Assembly: GCA_938040055.1 (NCBI GenBank) | Contig: CALHWY010000012.1 | Coordinates: 1 to 64,000 of the forward strand | DNA from: an uncultured Endomicrobiia bacterium | Lineage (GTDB): Bacteria; Elusimicrobiota; Endomicrobiia; Endomicrobiales; Endomicrobiaceae | Reading direction: 5' to 3' | Length of the DNA stretch: 64,000 bases | Part shown: one piece after another, positions 1 to 8,429 of the stretch | How positions within the stretch are numbered: the stretch's first letter is position 1 | Layout: every line of letters begins with the position of its first letter | Made by a program: the position numbers and the translations under genes | The notes under the pieces: model-generated | The model's database searches: none | Seen by the model: the letters and a program-made list of their open reading frames with translations, nothing else | Told to the model about the DNA's origin: nothing

Positions 1-32
1 GCCGGACGGGCTTTCGTTTGTTTATTATTTTA

Positions 33-314
33 TTATTGCTGCATTCCCGCGACTATCTTTGAAAGTCTTGCTTTCTGGTTTGCCGCCGATTTGGAATGAA
101 TCACATTTCTTTTTGCCGCTTTGTCCCATTCCGAAAAAGCTACGCTCAACTGCTCTTGGGCCGATTTTACGTCTTTATTTTTTACCGCGGTTTCAACTTT
201 TTTTACCATTGTTCTAATCTTGCTCTTTACGGCAAAATTTCTTTCGGTTCTTTTTTTTGTCTTTCTTGCTTCTTTAAGAGCGGACGTGTGTCTGCCTGTT
301 TTGAGTTTTGCCAT
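33..314 (-). CDS. rpsT: 30S ribosomal protein S20
   Basis: A 93-residue basic protein that starts MAKLKTGRHTSALK and ends with the SKSAANQKARLSK segment typical of S20, which binds 16S rRNA in the small subunit. Length is normal for the family. The ATG is preceded by GGAGG (complement of 324-328) at a spacing of 9. It is the only minus-strand gene in the window and is divergent from alaS. A consensus promoter lies upstream on the same strand (371-399). The window edge cuts off whatever terminator follows the stop codon. Confidence 0.97.
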   Translation of the reverse strand: MAKLKTGRHTSALKEARKTKKRTERNFAVKSKIRTMVKKVETAVKNKDVKSAQEQLSVAFSEWDKAAKRNVIHSKSAANQKARLSKIVAGMQQ

Positions 315-370
315 TACTTTATTCCTCCGGAAAATCTAGACGCTTTGATTTATGCGTAAATGATTTGAAA

Positions 371-399
371 ATTATACATTATTGTTTTTATATAGTCAA
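371..399 (-). promoter_or_regulatory. sigma70-type promoter of rpsT
   Basis: On the minus strand TTGACT (394-399) and TATAAT (371-376) are separated by exactly 17 bases, nearly perfect consensus. Transcription would begin near 364, about 50 bases before the rpsT start. Confidence 0.8.
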
Positions 400-784
400 A
401 TGCAAAAAAAATGTTTTTTAAGCGCTTTGCGGCTTTTTAAAAGCGGTCGTTTGCGCTCGTCCCAGGATATGTTTGTAAAAATTTTCTCTTCGCTTTTGCG
501 CAAAAACTTAATTATTGCGTAAACTTTCGTTCTGTTTTCGGCGGATAAGTATTTGGCGGCGGCAAAAAACAGTGCCGGAAATATGCGGGGAACGCATCGC
601 TTTTTTGCGCTCCGGAAACTGTTTCGGTAAATGCCGGTTTTTATTGAATAACTGTAATTTATTCGCGTCGGTGGAATATTTATGCGGGCAGGGATATTTA
701 TAAGATATTTTGCTTTTAGTGCCCCTCGCCGGCCTTTTTGTTTTTTTTTGCCGTTGTATTACGGTTTCGCTTTGCTTAAATATC

Positions 785-812
785 GAACTTTATTTAAGCC
801 GGAATAAAGTTC
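785..812. promoter_or_regulatory. Perfect inverted repeat upstream of the alaS promoter
   Basis: Arms GAACTTTATT (785-794) and AATAAAGTTC (803-812) are perfectly complementary over 10 bp with an 8-base spacer. The element ends 8 bases before the -35 box of the alaS promoter, a position suited to a DNA-binding regulator. It has no T-run on the plus strand, so a plus-strand terminator is unlikely. The function is not known. Confidence 0.55.
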
Positions 813-820
813 ATCCGGGT

Positions 821-849
821 TTGAGTTGGGGCTTTTTTTTTGCTAAAAT
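821..849 (+). promoter_or_regulatory. sigma70-type promoter of alaS
   Basis: TTGAGT (821-826), 17 bases, then TAAAAT (844-849). A start of transcription near 856 would give a 40-base leader to the ATG at 896. Confidence 0.6.
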
Positions 850-895
850 TTCTTAATATTGCAATATTTTTATTAAAAAGGAGCGCGCGAGGTTA

Positions 896-3616
896 ATGCC
901 GGATGATCCGATTTGTTTTGCGCAAAAGCAAGAGGATGTTTTCCGGCGGACACAGACGCTGAAACGTATGTCAAAAAACCATAAACAGTCATCTGAAATC
1001 AGAGCAGGATTTCTGAAATTTTTCGAAAGCAAAGGATGTACGGCGGTGCCGTCGGACTCTCTTATCCCTTCGGGGGATAAAACGCTGCTTTTTACTTCCG
1101 CGGGAATGGTGCAGTTCAAACAACATTTTTTGGGACAGAGCAAAGATTCTTTTACCAGAGCGGCCAGCTGTCAGAAATGTTTCAGAACTTCCGATATAGA
1201 ACAGGTGGGAATTACGACAAGACATCTTACTTTTTTCGAGATGCTCGGCAATTTTTCTTTCGGAGATTATTTCAAAAAAGAAGCGGTTGAATGGGCTTGG
1301 GAGTTTTTGACAAAAAATATGGGGCTTGCCGAAGACAAACTTTATATAACCGTTTACAAAGACGACGATGAAGCGGAAGAAATGTGGAAAAAAATCGTTC
1401 CTGCCGGCAGAATAATCAGGATGGGGGAAGAGACCAATTTTTGGAATATGGGCGACACGGGTCCGTGCGGGCCGTGCTCGGAAATTCTTATTGATCTGGG
1501 ACCTGAAATGAGCTGCGGAAGGCCCGGCTGCGGTCCAGCTTGCGACTGTGACAGACATCTTGAAATATGGAATCTTGTTTTTACGCAGTTTGACAAACAG
1601 GCTGACGGCACTCTTAAAAACCTTCCGAGGAAAAATATCGATACCGGGATGGGGCTTGAAAGGCTTGTCGCGGCGGCAAACGGCAAAAAAAGCGTTTTTG
1701 AGACGGATTTGTTTATCCCCGTAATGGAGGAAGCCGCAAATATATTGAGCATAAAATACGAAGGAAAAAACATACCGAAACTGAGAATGATTGCCGATCA
1801 CGCCAGAGCGATAACCTTTTTAATCAGCGACGGGATACTTCCGTCCAATGAAGGAAGAGGATATGTTTTGAGAAGAATACTCAGAAGAGCTTTAAGACAG
1901 GGCAAACTTTACGGCTATGGCAATCCTTTTATAAACGAACTGGCTTCATCGGTCTTTAAGATAATGGAGCCGGCTTATCCTGAGCTCTCGTCAAAGCTTT
2001 CCAATATAAAAGCGATTATAAAAGTCGAAGAGGAAAAGTTTCTTGAAACGCTGGAAGCCGGATCGTCCATGCTTTCCGGCATTATAAGCTCTTACAGGAC
2101 AAGAGGCTTAAAAACAATAGGCGGCGCGGATATTTTTAAGCTTTATGACACATACGGTTTTCCCCATGATCTGACAAAAGAGATAGCCGCTGAAAACGGG
2201 ATGTCCGTTGATGAAGAAGGCTTTAAATCCGAGCAGAAGAAAGCCCAGGAAAAATCCCGCGCGGCCTGGGGCGGTTCCGGCGAAAAAGATATCACTTTTT
2301 ATTCCCTTATCCGAAAAAAAACGGGAGACACCGTTTTTGCCGGATATGATAATTTTGAACTTCCGGGAAAAATTCTTGCATTAATGAAAAACGGCAGGCA
2401 AACCGCAAAGCTTAATGAAGGCGAAGAGGGGGAAATCGTGCTTTCCCAAACCCCTTTTTACGCGCAGTCGGGCGGACAGAGCGCGGATGAAGGAAAAATC
2501 TCCGTTCCGTCAACCGGTTCCCAAGCCGGCGTATACGATGTTTTTAAGCCCATAGGCAATCTTTTTGTTCATAAAATCAAAGTTTTAAAAGGATCTTTTG
2601 AAGAAGGAGCGGAGGTTTTTTCCGTAATAGACGAAGAACGCAGAAAAAGGATACGGAGGCATCATACGGCGACGCATCTTCTCCATAAAGCTTTGAAGGA
2701 ACTGTTAGGCGACCATATAACCCAGGCCGGTTCTCTGGTCGCTCCGGATTATCTTCGTTTTGATTTTACGCATTTTTCGGCTTTAAAAAAAGAGGATTTG
2801 AAAAAAATCGAGAGCAAGATTAACGCGGTTATAAGATTGAACGCGCCGGTGTGCATTGCAAATATGGAAATAAACGAGGCGAGAAGCGCCGGAGCGACCG
2901 CGTTGTTCGGCGAAAAGTACGGAGATATAGTGAGGACCGTTTCGATAAAAAACGGGGATGAAGATTCAAACTATTCTATGGAACTCTGCGCGGGCACCCA
3001 TGCGTCAAGAACCGGAGAAATAGGCTTTTTTAAAATAATTTCTGAATCTTCCGCGGCCGCGGGAATAAGACGCATTGAAGCCGCGGCGGGAGAGGCCGCC
3101 GAGAATTATGTGGCGCGGCAGGAACGGAATATGCAGAAGGCTCTGGAGCTTTTCAATGCTTCCGAAAGCGATTTGGCGGATAAGATAGAAAAGCATTTTG
3201 AAAATTATAAAAAGCTGGAGAGGGAACTGGAGACTTTAAAAAGCAAAGCCATATCTTCCGAGATAGATTCTTTTGTCAAGGAAGCGCTCGACGTCGGCGG
3301 CGTTAAATTTTTAAGTGTGTATCTCGGCGGCGCCGGTATAAAAGAGTTGAGGGATTTGTCCGACAAGCTAAAAGCAAAGCTGGGCTCATGCATAGTTCTT
3401 GCGGGCTCAAACAATAACGGCAAAGGCGTTTTTATAGTTTCCGTAACGGCCGATAATGTCGCAAAAGGATTTAATGCGGGAAAAATAGCGAAAGCTTTTG
3501 CGGCGGGCATAAACGGTTCCGGCGGAGGCAAGCCCGATTTTGCCCAGGGCGGGACAAAAGATTTTTCGAATTTCAGGGAATCTTTAAAAAATTCGCGGAA
3601 GTATATATCCGTTTAA
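896..3616 (+). CDS. alaS: Alanine--tRNA ligase
   Basis: Charges tRNA-Ala in the cytoplasm. The class II catalytic core is at the N terminus (SEIRAGFLKFFESKG, TSAGMVQFK). The editing domain has the zinc/active-site motifs HHTATH (about residue 589) and CAGTH (about 698), and the C-terminal DHHA1 domain ends with GGGKPDFAQGG. Length of 906 is near the family's usual 870-880. The start is uncertain: family homology begins at a second ATG (968), which has no ribosome binding site. The ATG at 896 has AAGGAG 12 bases upstream and GAGG 3 bases upstream, giving a 24-residue extension. Followed after 11 bases by the ACT-domain gene, probably one operon. Confidence 0.96.
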   Translation: MPDDPICFAQKQEDVFRRTQTLKRMSKNHKQSSEIRAGFLKFFESKGCTAVPSDSLIPSGDKTLLFTSAGMVQFKQHFLGQSKDSFTRAASCQKCFRTSDIEQVGITTRHLTFFEMLGNFSFGDYFKKEAVEWAWEFLTKNMGLAEDKLYITVYKDDDEAEEMWKKIVPAGRIIRMGEETNFWNMGDTGPCGPCSEILIDLGPEMSCGRPGCGPACDCDRHLEIWNLVFTQFDKQADGTLKNLPRKNIDTGMGLERLVAAANGKKSVFETDLFIPVMEEAANILSIKYEGKNIPKLRMIADHARAITFLISDGILPSNEGRGYVLRRILRRALRQGKLYGYGNPFINELASSVFKIMEPAYPELSSKLSNIKAIIKVEEEKFLETLEAGSSMLSGIISSYRTRGLKTIGGADIFKLYDTYGFPHDLTKEIAAENGMSVDEEGFKSEQKKAQEKSRAAWGGSGEKDITFYSLIRKKTGDTVFAGYDNFELPGKILALMKNGRQTAKLNEGEEGEIVLSQTPFYAQSGGQSADEGKISVPSTGSQAGVYDVFKPIGNLFVHKIKVLKGSFEEGAEVFSVIDEERRKRIRRHHTATHLLHKALKELLGDHITQAGSLVAPDYLRFDFTHFSALKKEDLKKIESKINAVIRLNAPVCIANMEINEARSAGATALFGEKYGDIVRTVSIKNGDEDSNYSMELCAGTHASRTGEIGFFKIISESSAAAGIRRIEAAAGEAAENYVARQERNMQKALELFNASESDLADKIEKHFENYKKLERELETLKSKAISSEIDSFVKEALDVGGVKFLSVYLGGAGIKELRDLSDKLKAKLGSCIVLAGSNNNGKGVFIVSVTADNVAKGFNAGKIAKAFAAGINGSGGGKPDFAQGGTKDFSNFRESLKNSRKYISV

Positions 3617-3627
3617 CGGGAGCATTT

Positions 3628-4173
3628 ATGGCAGGCAGATACATTTCTCTGACGGCGATAGGAAAGGACAAGCCCGGGCTTGTGAGCGCAATCGCAAAAG
3701 TGCTTTACGAGTATAAATGCAATATAGAAGACTCCACTATGACGATTCTTCACGGGCAGTTCGCTATGATACTTATTTTGAGTTTTCCCGCAGGCGTTAA
3801 CCCGAGAAATCTGTATTTGAAGCTTCTTAAATCTTCGCAGCCGACCGGAATGTCTTTTTCCTATTGCGAACTTGTTTCGTATGCTCCCAAAAAGAAGAAA
3901 TTTTTAAATCCTTATATCATATCCGTATACGGAGCGGACAAACCCGGCATTGTATTTAAAATCAGCGATTTTTTAGCCGGAGAAAAGATAAATATAACGG
4001 ATGTGCAGACAAAGCTTTCAAAAAGCGGAAAAAATAAAACATATATTATGATCATTGAAGCGGACATACCGAAAAAGACCGCCGTAACAAAAATGAAACG
4101 GGAACTTTTGGCTTTAGCGGCTTCGTTGGATGTAATCGTTTCCGTGAATCAGGCCGAAGCGGCGGATATTTAA
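3628..4173 (+). CDS. ACT-domain protein, GcvR-like
   Basis: A 181-residue protein made of two ACT domains, about residues 5-80 (ISLTAIGKDKPGLVSAIAKV) and 93-172 (ISVYGADKPGIVFKISDF). Both carry the DKPG ligand-binding loop. This tandem layout is that of the glycine cleavage repressor GcvR and related amino-acid sensors; no DNA-binding domain is visible. It sits between alaS and def and is likely cotranscribed with them. Glycine cleavage genes (lpdA, gcvT) occur 39 kb away in this window, so a link to glycine metabolism is possible but unproven. Confidence 0.8.
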   Translation: MAGRYISLTAIGKDKPGLVSAIAKVLYEYKCNIEDSTMTILHGQFAMILILSFPAGVNPRNLYLKLLKSSQPTGMSFSYCELVSYAPKKKKFLNPYIISVYGADKPGIVFKISDFLAGEKINITDVQTKLSKSGKNKTYIMIIEADIPKKTAVTKMKRELLALAASLDVIVSVNQAEAADI

Positions 4174-4184
4174 GCGGTTATGCA

Positions 4185-4682
4185 ATGAGCGTGCTTCCGA
4201 TTATAACCATTCCTGATCCTTTATTGAAACAAAGGTCTCACGAAATACGGGAGATAAGCGGCGGCGTGCTCGCTCTGGCCGAAAATATGCGCCAAACCAT
4301 ATGCGCTCTTAAACGCTGCGTAGGCATTGCCGCCGTTCAGACCGGAGTTTTGGCGAGGATGATCGTAGTTGACGTTTCTTTAAGCCCGAAACCCCACAGA
4401 AATAACGGTTTGCTTATTATGATAAATCCCGTAATTACTTATGCATCCGGCAAAGCGGGGTCAAGAGAAGGATGTCTCAGCGTTCCGGATTTTACGGGTT
4501 ATGTTACCAGAAAAAAGAAGATTGAAGTCGAATATACCGATCTTAAAGGCGCGCGTAAACAATTGAAAACCGAAGGTTTTGAAGCTATAGTGATACAGCA
4601 TGAAATAGACCATCTGGACGGCATAGTTTTTTTAGACAGGGTAACTTCCCTGAAGACCGACGTTTTCAGAAGGGAGACATAA
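4185..4682 (+). CDS. def: Peptide deformylase (first copy, divergent)
   Basis: Removes the formyl group from nascent N-terminal methionine, using a metal. The three family motifs are present: CVGIAAVQ (usually GVGLAAPQ; here the first Gly is Cys and Pro is Val), EGCLS with the metal-binding Cys, and QHEIDHLDG with both metal His and the catalytic Glu. Length of 165 is normal. A second, more canonical deformylase lies at 19038-19547 next to fmt. This copy follows the ACT gene by 11 bases and has only a weak ribosome binding site. Its transcript may run on into tRNA-Arg. Confidence 0.93.
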   Translation: MSVLPIITIPDPLLKQRSHEIREISGGVLALAENMRQTICALKRCVGIAAVQTGVLARMIVVDVSLSPKPHRNNGLLIMINPVITYASGKAGSREGCLSVPDFTGYVTRKKKIEVEYTDLKGARKQLKTEGFEAIVIQHEIDHLDGIVFLDRVTSLKTDVFRRET

Positions 4683-4731
4683 AAGGCCTTATATTTCCGC
4701 CATGGCATTAAGGCTGTTTGACAAATTGAAT

Positions 4732-4804
4732 GCGTCCATAGCTTAATTGGATAGAGCACCGGCCTCCGGAGCCGGTGATTCCGGTTCAAGTCCGGATGGA
4801 CGCG
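4732..4804 (+). tRNA. tRNA-Arg(CCG)
   Basis: Full cloverleaf: acceptor GCGTCCA/TGGACGC, D-stem GCTT/GAGC, anticodon stem CCGGC/GCCGG around loop CTCCGGA (anticodon CCG, codon CGG), T-stem TCCGG/CCGGA with loop TTCAAGT, discriminator G. CCA is not encoded. It begins 49 bases after def with no clear promoter of its own, so it may be processed from the def transcript. Confidence 0.95.
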
Positions 4805-4821
4805 TATGATATTTGAAAGCA

Positions 4822-4881
4822 ATACTATGCTTCAATCGGATGGGAGGCTGAAAAATTCCGCTTCAAATCCGGATAGGCGTG
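4822..4881 (+). pseudogene. Decayed tRNA-Arg copy
   Basis: Eighteen bases after the intact tRNA-Arg a degraded copy can be followed. GCTTCAATCGGAT (4829-4841) matches its D-arm. The segment 4854-4881 matches its T-arm and 3' acceptor strand at 22 of 28 positions (4777-4804 in the intact gene). The anticodon arm is lost and the acceptor cannot pair. It lies immediately before the mrr gene. Either a tandem duplication that decayed or the trace of an integration at the tRNA 3' end would explain it. Confidence 0.65.
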
Positions 4882-4954
4882 ATTTGAGTTTTGCCCGGTC
4901 AATATTTTTATACTGCATTTCTTGAAACTTAAAAAATTATTTTAAGGAGCTGCT

Positions 4955-5857
4955 ATGGGGATTCCGCAATATGAAGAATTTATGAATCCTGTCTTAGAAG
5001 CTTATAAGGACGGATCTCCGAAAGGTCATTCCGAAGTAGAAAGTTGTGTAGTGTCCGCAATGAATTTTTCAGAAACAGACCTTCAGAAACTTTTGCCAAG
5101 CGGGACTCAAACTATCGTTAGAAACAGACTTAATTGGGCTATATATTATATGTATAGGGCCGGTCTTTTAGAGAGAGTTAAACGTGGTATGTATAAGATA
5201 ACGTCATTTGGACAAAGCGCGTTAAAAGCTAAAGATAAAATCAATAATGACTATCTTAATCAATTTGAAGGATTTAGAAAATTCCTAGAAAAGAGATCTT
5301 CAAAGGATATTTCTTCGGTTCAAATAATCGAACAGGACATTGATCCGGTAACCAGAATCAATAGTGCAGTTGAAGAAATAAATATAAGAACACAAGATGA
5401 ACTGCTGGATAAAGTAAAAAAAGTTGATCCCGTTTATTTTGAGAAAATCTGTCTTGATCTTATGCGCGCTATGGGATACGGTGATTATAATACCGAAGAA
5501 TCAGCTGAAATGACGCCAAAAAGCCATGACGGCGGAGTTGACGGTATAATCAATGAAGACGCTTTAGGGTTCGATAAAATATACATACAGGCTAAAAGAT
5601 ATTTTGATACAAGAGTTTGTGCAAGAGAAATGAGAAATTTTTTGGGCGCGCTTACAGAGAGACAGTCAAAAAAGGGAATTTTTATTACGACCGGTGAGTT
5701 TGATAAAAAGGCTATGGAAATGGCATTAAAACAAAATATTGTTCTTATTGACGGAGAAAGGCTTGCCGGGCTAATGCTTAGATATAATATAGGCGTGTTT
5801 GCTAAAGAGAAATATGAAATAAAAGAGTTGAATCTTTCATATTTTGACGAAGAATAA
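4955..5857 (+). CDS. mrr: Mrr-family restriction endonuclease (solitary, type IV-like)
   Basis: A 300-residue protein with an N-terminal Mrr winged-helix domain (about 1-95) and a C-terminal Mrr catalytic domain (about 155-285). The PD-(D/E)xK-like active site is visible as D196 (HDGGVDG) and QAK with Q212 and K214. Mrr enzymes cut DNA carrying foreign methylation; with no methyltransferase nearby this is probably a stand-alone type IV enzyme. Base and codon use is more AT-rich than in its neighbours, and it sits just behind a decayed tRNA copy, which suggests transfer. The ATG has a good AAGGAG upstream. Confidence 0.9.
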   Translation: MGIPQYEEFMNPVLEAYKDGSPKGHSEVESCVVSAMNFSETDLQKLLPSGTQTIVRNRLNWAIYYMYRAGLLERVKRGMYKITSFGQSALKAKDKINNDYLNQFEGFRKFLEKRSSKDISSVQIIEQDIDPVTRINSAVEEINIRTQDELLDKVKKVDPVYFEKICLDLMRAMGYGDYNTEESAEMTPKSHDGGVDGIINEDALGFDKIYIQAKRYFDTRVCAREMRNFLGALTERQSKKGIFITTGEFDKKAMEMALKQNIVLIDGERLAGLMLRYNIGVFAKEKYEIKELNLSYFDEE

Positions 5858-5876
5858 ATAGAATTCTTGTGAAATT

Positions 5877-6323
5877 ATGAAAACGGTTATCCAAAGGGTA
5901 AAAAAAGCTTCGGTAACTATACATAATGCCGAAAAAAGAAATATTTCCGGCGGGCTTGTCGTTTTTGCCGCTTTCGGCAAAAACGATACCGGTGAAATAT
6001 GCGGGAAAATTTTCGAAAAGATAAAAAAACTCAGGATATTTTCCAACAGCGCAGGAAAATTCGATTATTCTCTTCAAGATACCGGCGGAGAGCTTTTGAT
6101 TATTTCACAGTTTACTCTTTACGGAAACTGCGCCGGGGGCAAACGTCCAGATTTTTCCGGCGCGGCTCCGTATGAGCTTGGAAAAAAGCTTTATGAATGT
6201 TTTTTGCATAAAGCCGAAGAGTCCGGAATAAAAACCGAAAGCGGTGAATTCGGGGCGGATATGACGGTGGAGATTCATAATGACGGGCCTGTTACCATAA
6301 TTCTTGATTCGGACGATCTATGA
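5877..6323 (+). CDS. dtd: D-aminoacyl-tRNA deacylase
   Basis: Hydrolyses D-amino acids wrongly attached to tRNA. Starts MKTVIQRVKKASVTI as in the family, with the SQFTLYG motif at mid-protein and the cross-subunit NDGPVT motif near the C terminus. At 148 residues it is full length. Its stop overlaps the start of the radical SAM gene (ATGA at 6320), so the two are translationally coupled. Confidence 0.95.
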   Translation: MKTVIQRVKKASVTIHNAEKRNISGGLVVFAAFGKNDTGEICGKIFEKIKKLRIFSNSAGKFDYSLQDTGGELLIISQFTLYGNCAGGKRPDFSGAAPYELGKKLYECFLHKAEESGIKTESGEFGADMTVEIHNDGPVTIILDSDDL

Positions 6324-7198
6324 ATAACGAAGCTAAAATCGAAAAGCTTTATAAGATGATGGATAAATGCCGCATTTGTCCCAGAAAGTGCGGAGTAAAC
6401 CGCAATGCCGGACAAAAAGGTCTTTGCAATGCTGACGGCAGATTATTGATCGCAAGCTGCAATATTCATATGGGGGAGGAGCCCCCGATAACGGGTATAA
6501 ACGGCTCCGGAACGATTTTTTTCGCCAACTGTTCTTTAAAATGCGTTTTTTGCCAGAATTATCCTATAAGCCAGCTGGGCAACGGAAGAGAAATCACCGT
6601 AGCTGAGCTTTCCGATATAATGATCGCATTGCAGAAAAAGAAAGCTCACAATATAAATTTAGTGACACCGACCCACTATAGCGCGCAGGTAGCGAAGGCC
6701 GTTTATCTGGCGAGAAATAAAGGTTTAAAAATACCGGTAGTTTTTAATTGCGGCGGATATGAAAGAGTCGAAGTGCTCAAACTGCTTGAAGATACCGTTG
6801 ACGTTTATCTTCCGGATATCAAATACGCCGACAATGAAATATCGTATAAATATTCCGGCATTTCCGACTATGCCGAAGTAAACCGGGCGGCGCTTATGGA
6901 AATGGTCGGGCAAAAGGGTTTTTTGAAGATCGGTCGCGGCGGGCTGGCCGAAAAAGGCGTTTTGGTAAGACACATGGTCTTGCCGGGAAATATTGAAAAC
7001 ACGAAACAATGTCTTGATTTTATAGCGGAGAAACTTTCTTCGGAAATGTTTTTGAGTTTAATGGCGCAGTATCATCCGGCTTACCGCTTTAGCGGATTTC
7101 CTGAACTTGCTGGAGGCATTACCCGGGAAGAATATGAAGAAGCGCTTGAACATCTTGAACGGTTGAATTTGGAAAACGGATGGAAACAGGAACTGTAA
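6320..7198 (+). CDS. PflX-like radical SAM protein
   Basis: A 292-residue radical SAM enzyme. The cluster motif is C71-SLK-C75-VF-C78, preceded by an extra Cys-rich segment (C17, C20, C24, C36) as in PflX/COG1313, a family annotated as related to pyruvate formate-lyase activase but of unknown substrate. The LPDIKYAD segment is also typical. It is coupled to dtd upstream and to a MEMO-family gene downstream (TAATG). MEMO proteins are known to travel with radical SAM enzymes (AmmeMemoRadiSam). I call it PflX-like rather than AmrS because of its length and N-terminal Cys pattern. Confidence 0.85.
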   Translation: MNNEAKIEKLYKMMDKCRICPRKCGVNRNAGQKGLCNADGRLLIASCNIHMGEEPPITGINGSGTIFFANCSLKCVFCQNYPISQLGNGREITVAELSDIMIALQKKKAHNINLVTPTHYSAQVAKAVYLARNKGLKIPVVFNCGGYERVEVLKLLEDTVDVYLPDIKYADNEISYKYSGISDYAEVNRAALMEMVGQKGFLKIGRGGLAEKGVLVRHMVLPGNIENTKQCLDFIAEKLSSEMFLSLMAQYHPAYRFSGFPELAGGITREEYEEALEHLERLNLENGWKQEL

Positions 7199-7986
7199 TG
7201 AAAAGAACAATGCGTTTTAAAAATTGGTATCCCCATACGGCGGCGGAAATAAGGAAATTCATTCCCGGAGTCGGAGATAAAAGGGATACCATAGGCATAA
7301 TAAGCCCCCATGCCGGCTGGATGTATTCCGGAAAAACGGCGGGAATTACTTATGCAAGTTCAAATGTCTGCGATTCATATATTCTTTTATGCCCGAGTCA
7401 TACGGGACTCGGAACTGAGATTTCGGTTTATCCCCCGGGTTCATGGGAAACGCCTCTCGGCGACCTTGAAATAGACGGCGAACTCTCGCGGCTTATTACG
7501 CAATATTCCGAATCCGCCGAATTTGACGAAACCGCGCATATAATGGAGCATTCCATAGAAGTTCAGCTTCCGTTTATAAAAACGGTAAACCCCGAAGCTA
7601 AAATAGCGGCGGTGTGCATGATGACTTATGATTTCGGCAAATGCGCCGAACTTGCCCGGGCGATTTATAAGGCTTGTCTTGAATGTGGCAAAAAAATATG
7701 CGTAGTCGCTTCCACCGATATGAGCCATTACTCCAACGCTTCGATAACAAAAGTTTGTGATGACGCGGCGATAAAAGAAATTATGAGGCTTGACGGAAAG
7801 GCTCTTTTGGAAGTGGTTGAGGAAAGAAATATAAGCATGTGCGGGGCTTCGCCCGCGGCAAGCATGCTTTTATACGCGAAACTCGCAGGAGCCGGACGGG
7901 CGGAACTTTTAAGATATTCGAACTCAGGAGAAATTACCGGAGATTTCAGCCAAGTCGTGGGATATGCGGGAATAATAGTATATTAG
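7198..7986 (+). CDS. amrB: MEMO-family protein (AmrB-like)
   Basis: MEMO/AmrB family protein of 262 residues, related to extradiol dioxygenases. The family signature SPHAGWMYSG sits near the N terminus, and the STDMSHY motif has a candidate metal ligand. The start at 7198 overlaps the stop of the radical SAM gene as TAATG; an ATG 18 bases earlier is in frame but less likely. No AmrA (AMMECR1) gene is visible in the window, so only two of the three AmmeMemoRadiSam parts are present here. Confidence 0.88.
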   Translation: MKRTMRFKNWYPHTAAEIRKFIPGVGDKRDTIGIISPHAGWMYSGKTAGITYASSNVCDSYILLCPSHTGLGTEISVYPPGSWETPLGDLEIDGELSRLITQYSESAEFDETAHIMEHSIEVQLPFIKTVNPEAKIAAVCMMTYDFGKCAELARAIYKACLECGKKICVVASTDMSHYSNASITKVCDDAAIKEIMRLDGKALLEVVEERNISMCGASPAASMLLYAKLAGAGRAELLRYSNSGEITGDFSQVVGYAGIIVY

Positions 7987-8087
7987 CGTTTTTTTGATTT
8001 TCGGGCATGTTTCTGCTGTTATTTTATCCGGCGTTATGCTTTTTTGCTTTAAAAAATCTTTTCGCGCAAACTCTGAAAGGAATATAA

Positions 8088-8429
8088 ATGTTTTGGAAAT
8101 ACGGCGTAGTAATAATGCTTAACACTTTTCTCGGACCGGGCGTCGGGCAGCTTGTGTTAAAGCAATTTAAAAAAGGCTTTGCGATTATCGCCATAGCCGC
8201 TTTTCTTATTGCGCTTATGTCGGCCTTGCTTGTTTCTTCGGTTGACCCTTCTCTAATTCCCCAGGATTTTGCTTCAATGAAAGCTTTTGCGAAAGATTTG
8301 ATAATACGCAATTCCGGCAGACTTAAATATATAAATTATGCTTTAATGGCATTGTGGTTTTATTCATACGCGGATATAGCTGTAAGCGCCGCGGCGGAGC
8401 GCAGTAGAAATGAAAAAGAAAAAAGATAA
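8088..8429 (+). CDS. Small membrane protein, function unknown
   Basis: 113 residues with hydrophobic stretches at about 5-20 (containing GPGVGQ), 28-50 and 85-103, and a charged C-terminal tail RSRNEKEKR. It resembles small TM2-like or DUF membrane proteins but I cannot assign a family. AAAGGAA precedes the ATG. Its last 20 bases overlap the start of the epimerase gene, so the two are probably cotranscribed. Confidence 0.75.
   Translation: MFWKYGVVIMLNTFLGPGVGQLVLKQFKKGFAIIAIAAFLIALMSALLVSSVDPSLIPQDFASMKAFAKDLIIRNSGRLKYINYALMALWFYSYADIAVSAAAERSRNEKEKR

Larger units (their letters stand above)
315..895. other. Intergenic region between divergent rpsT and alaS
   Basis: About 580 bases with no convincing gene; the short frames in it have no ribosome binding site and no family resemblance. 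It holds the rpsT promoter near 371-399 on the minus strand, the alaS promoter at 821-849, and a perfect inverted repeat at 785-812. The middle part (about 420-780) shows nothing I can name. Confidence 0.7.

Noticed and set aside
989..1801. 270-codon minus-strand open frame inside alaS
   Set aside because: Antisense shadow of a clear AlaRS; composition is Phe/Arg-rich as expected for a reversed frame, with no domain.
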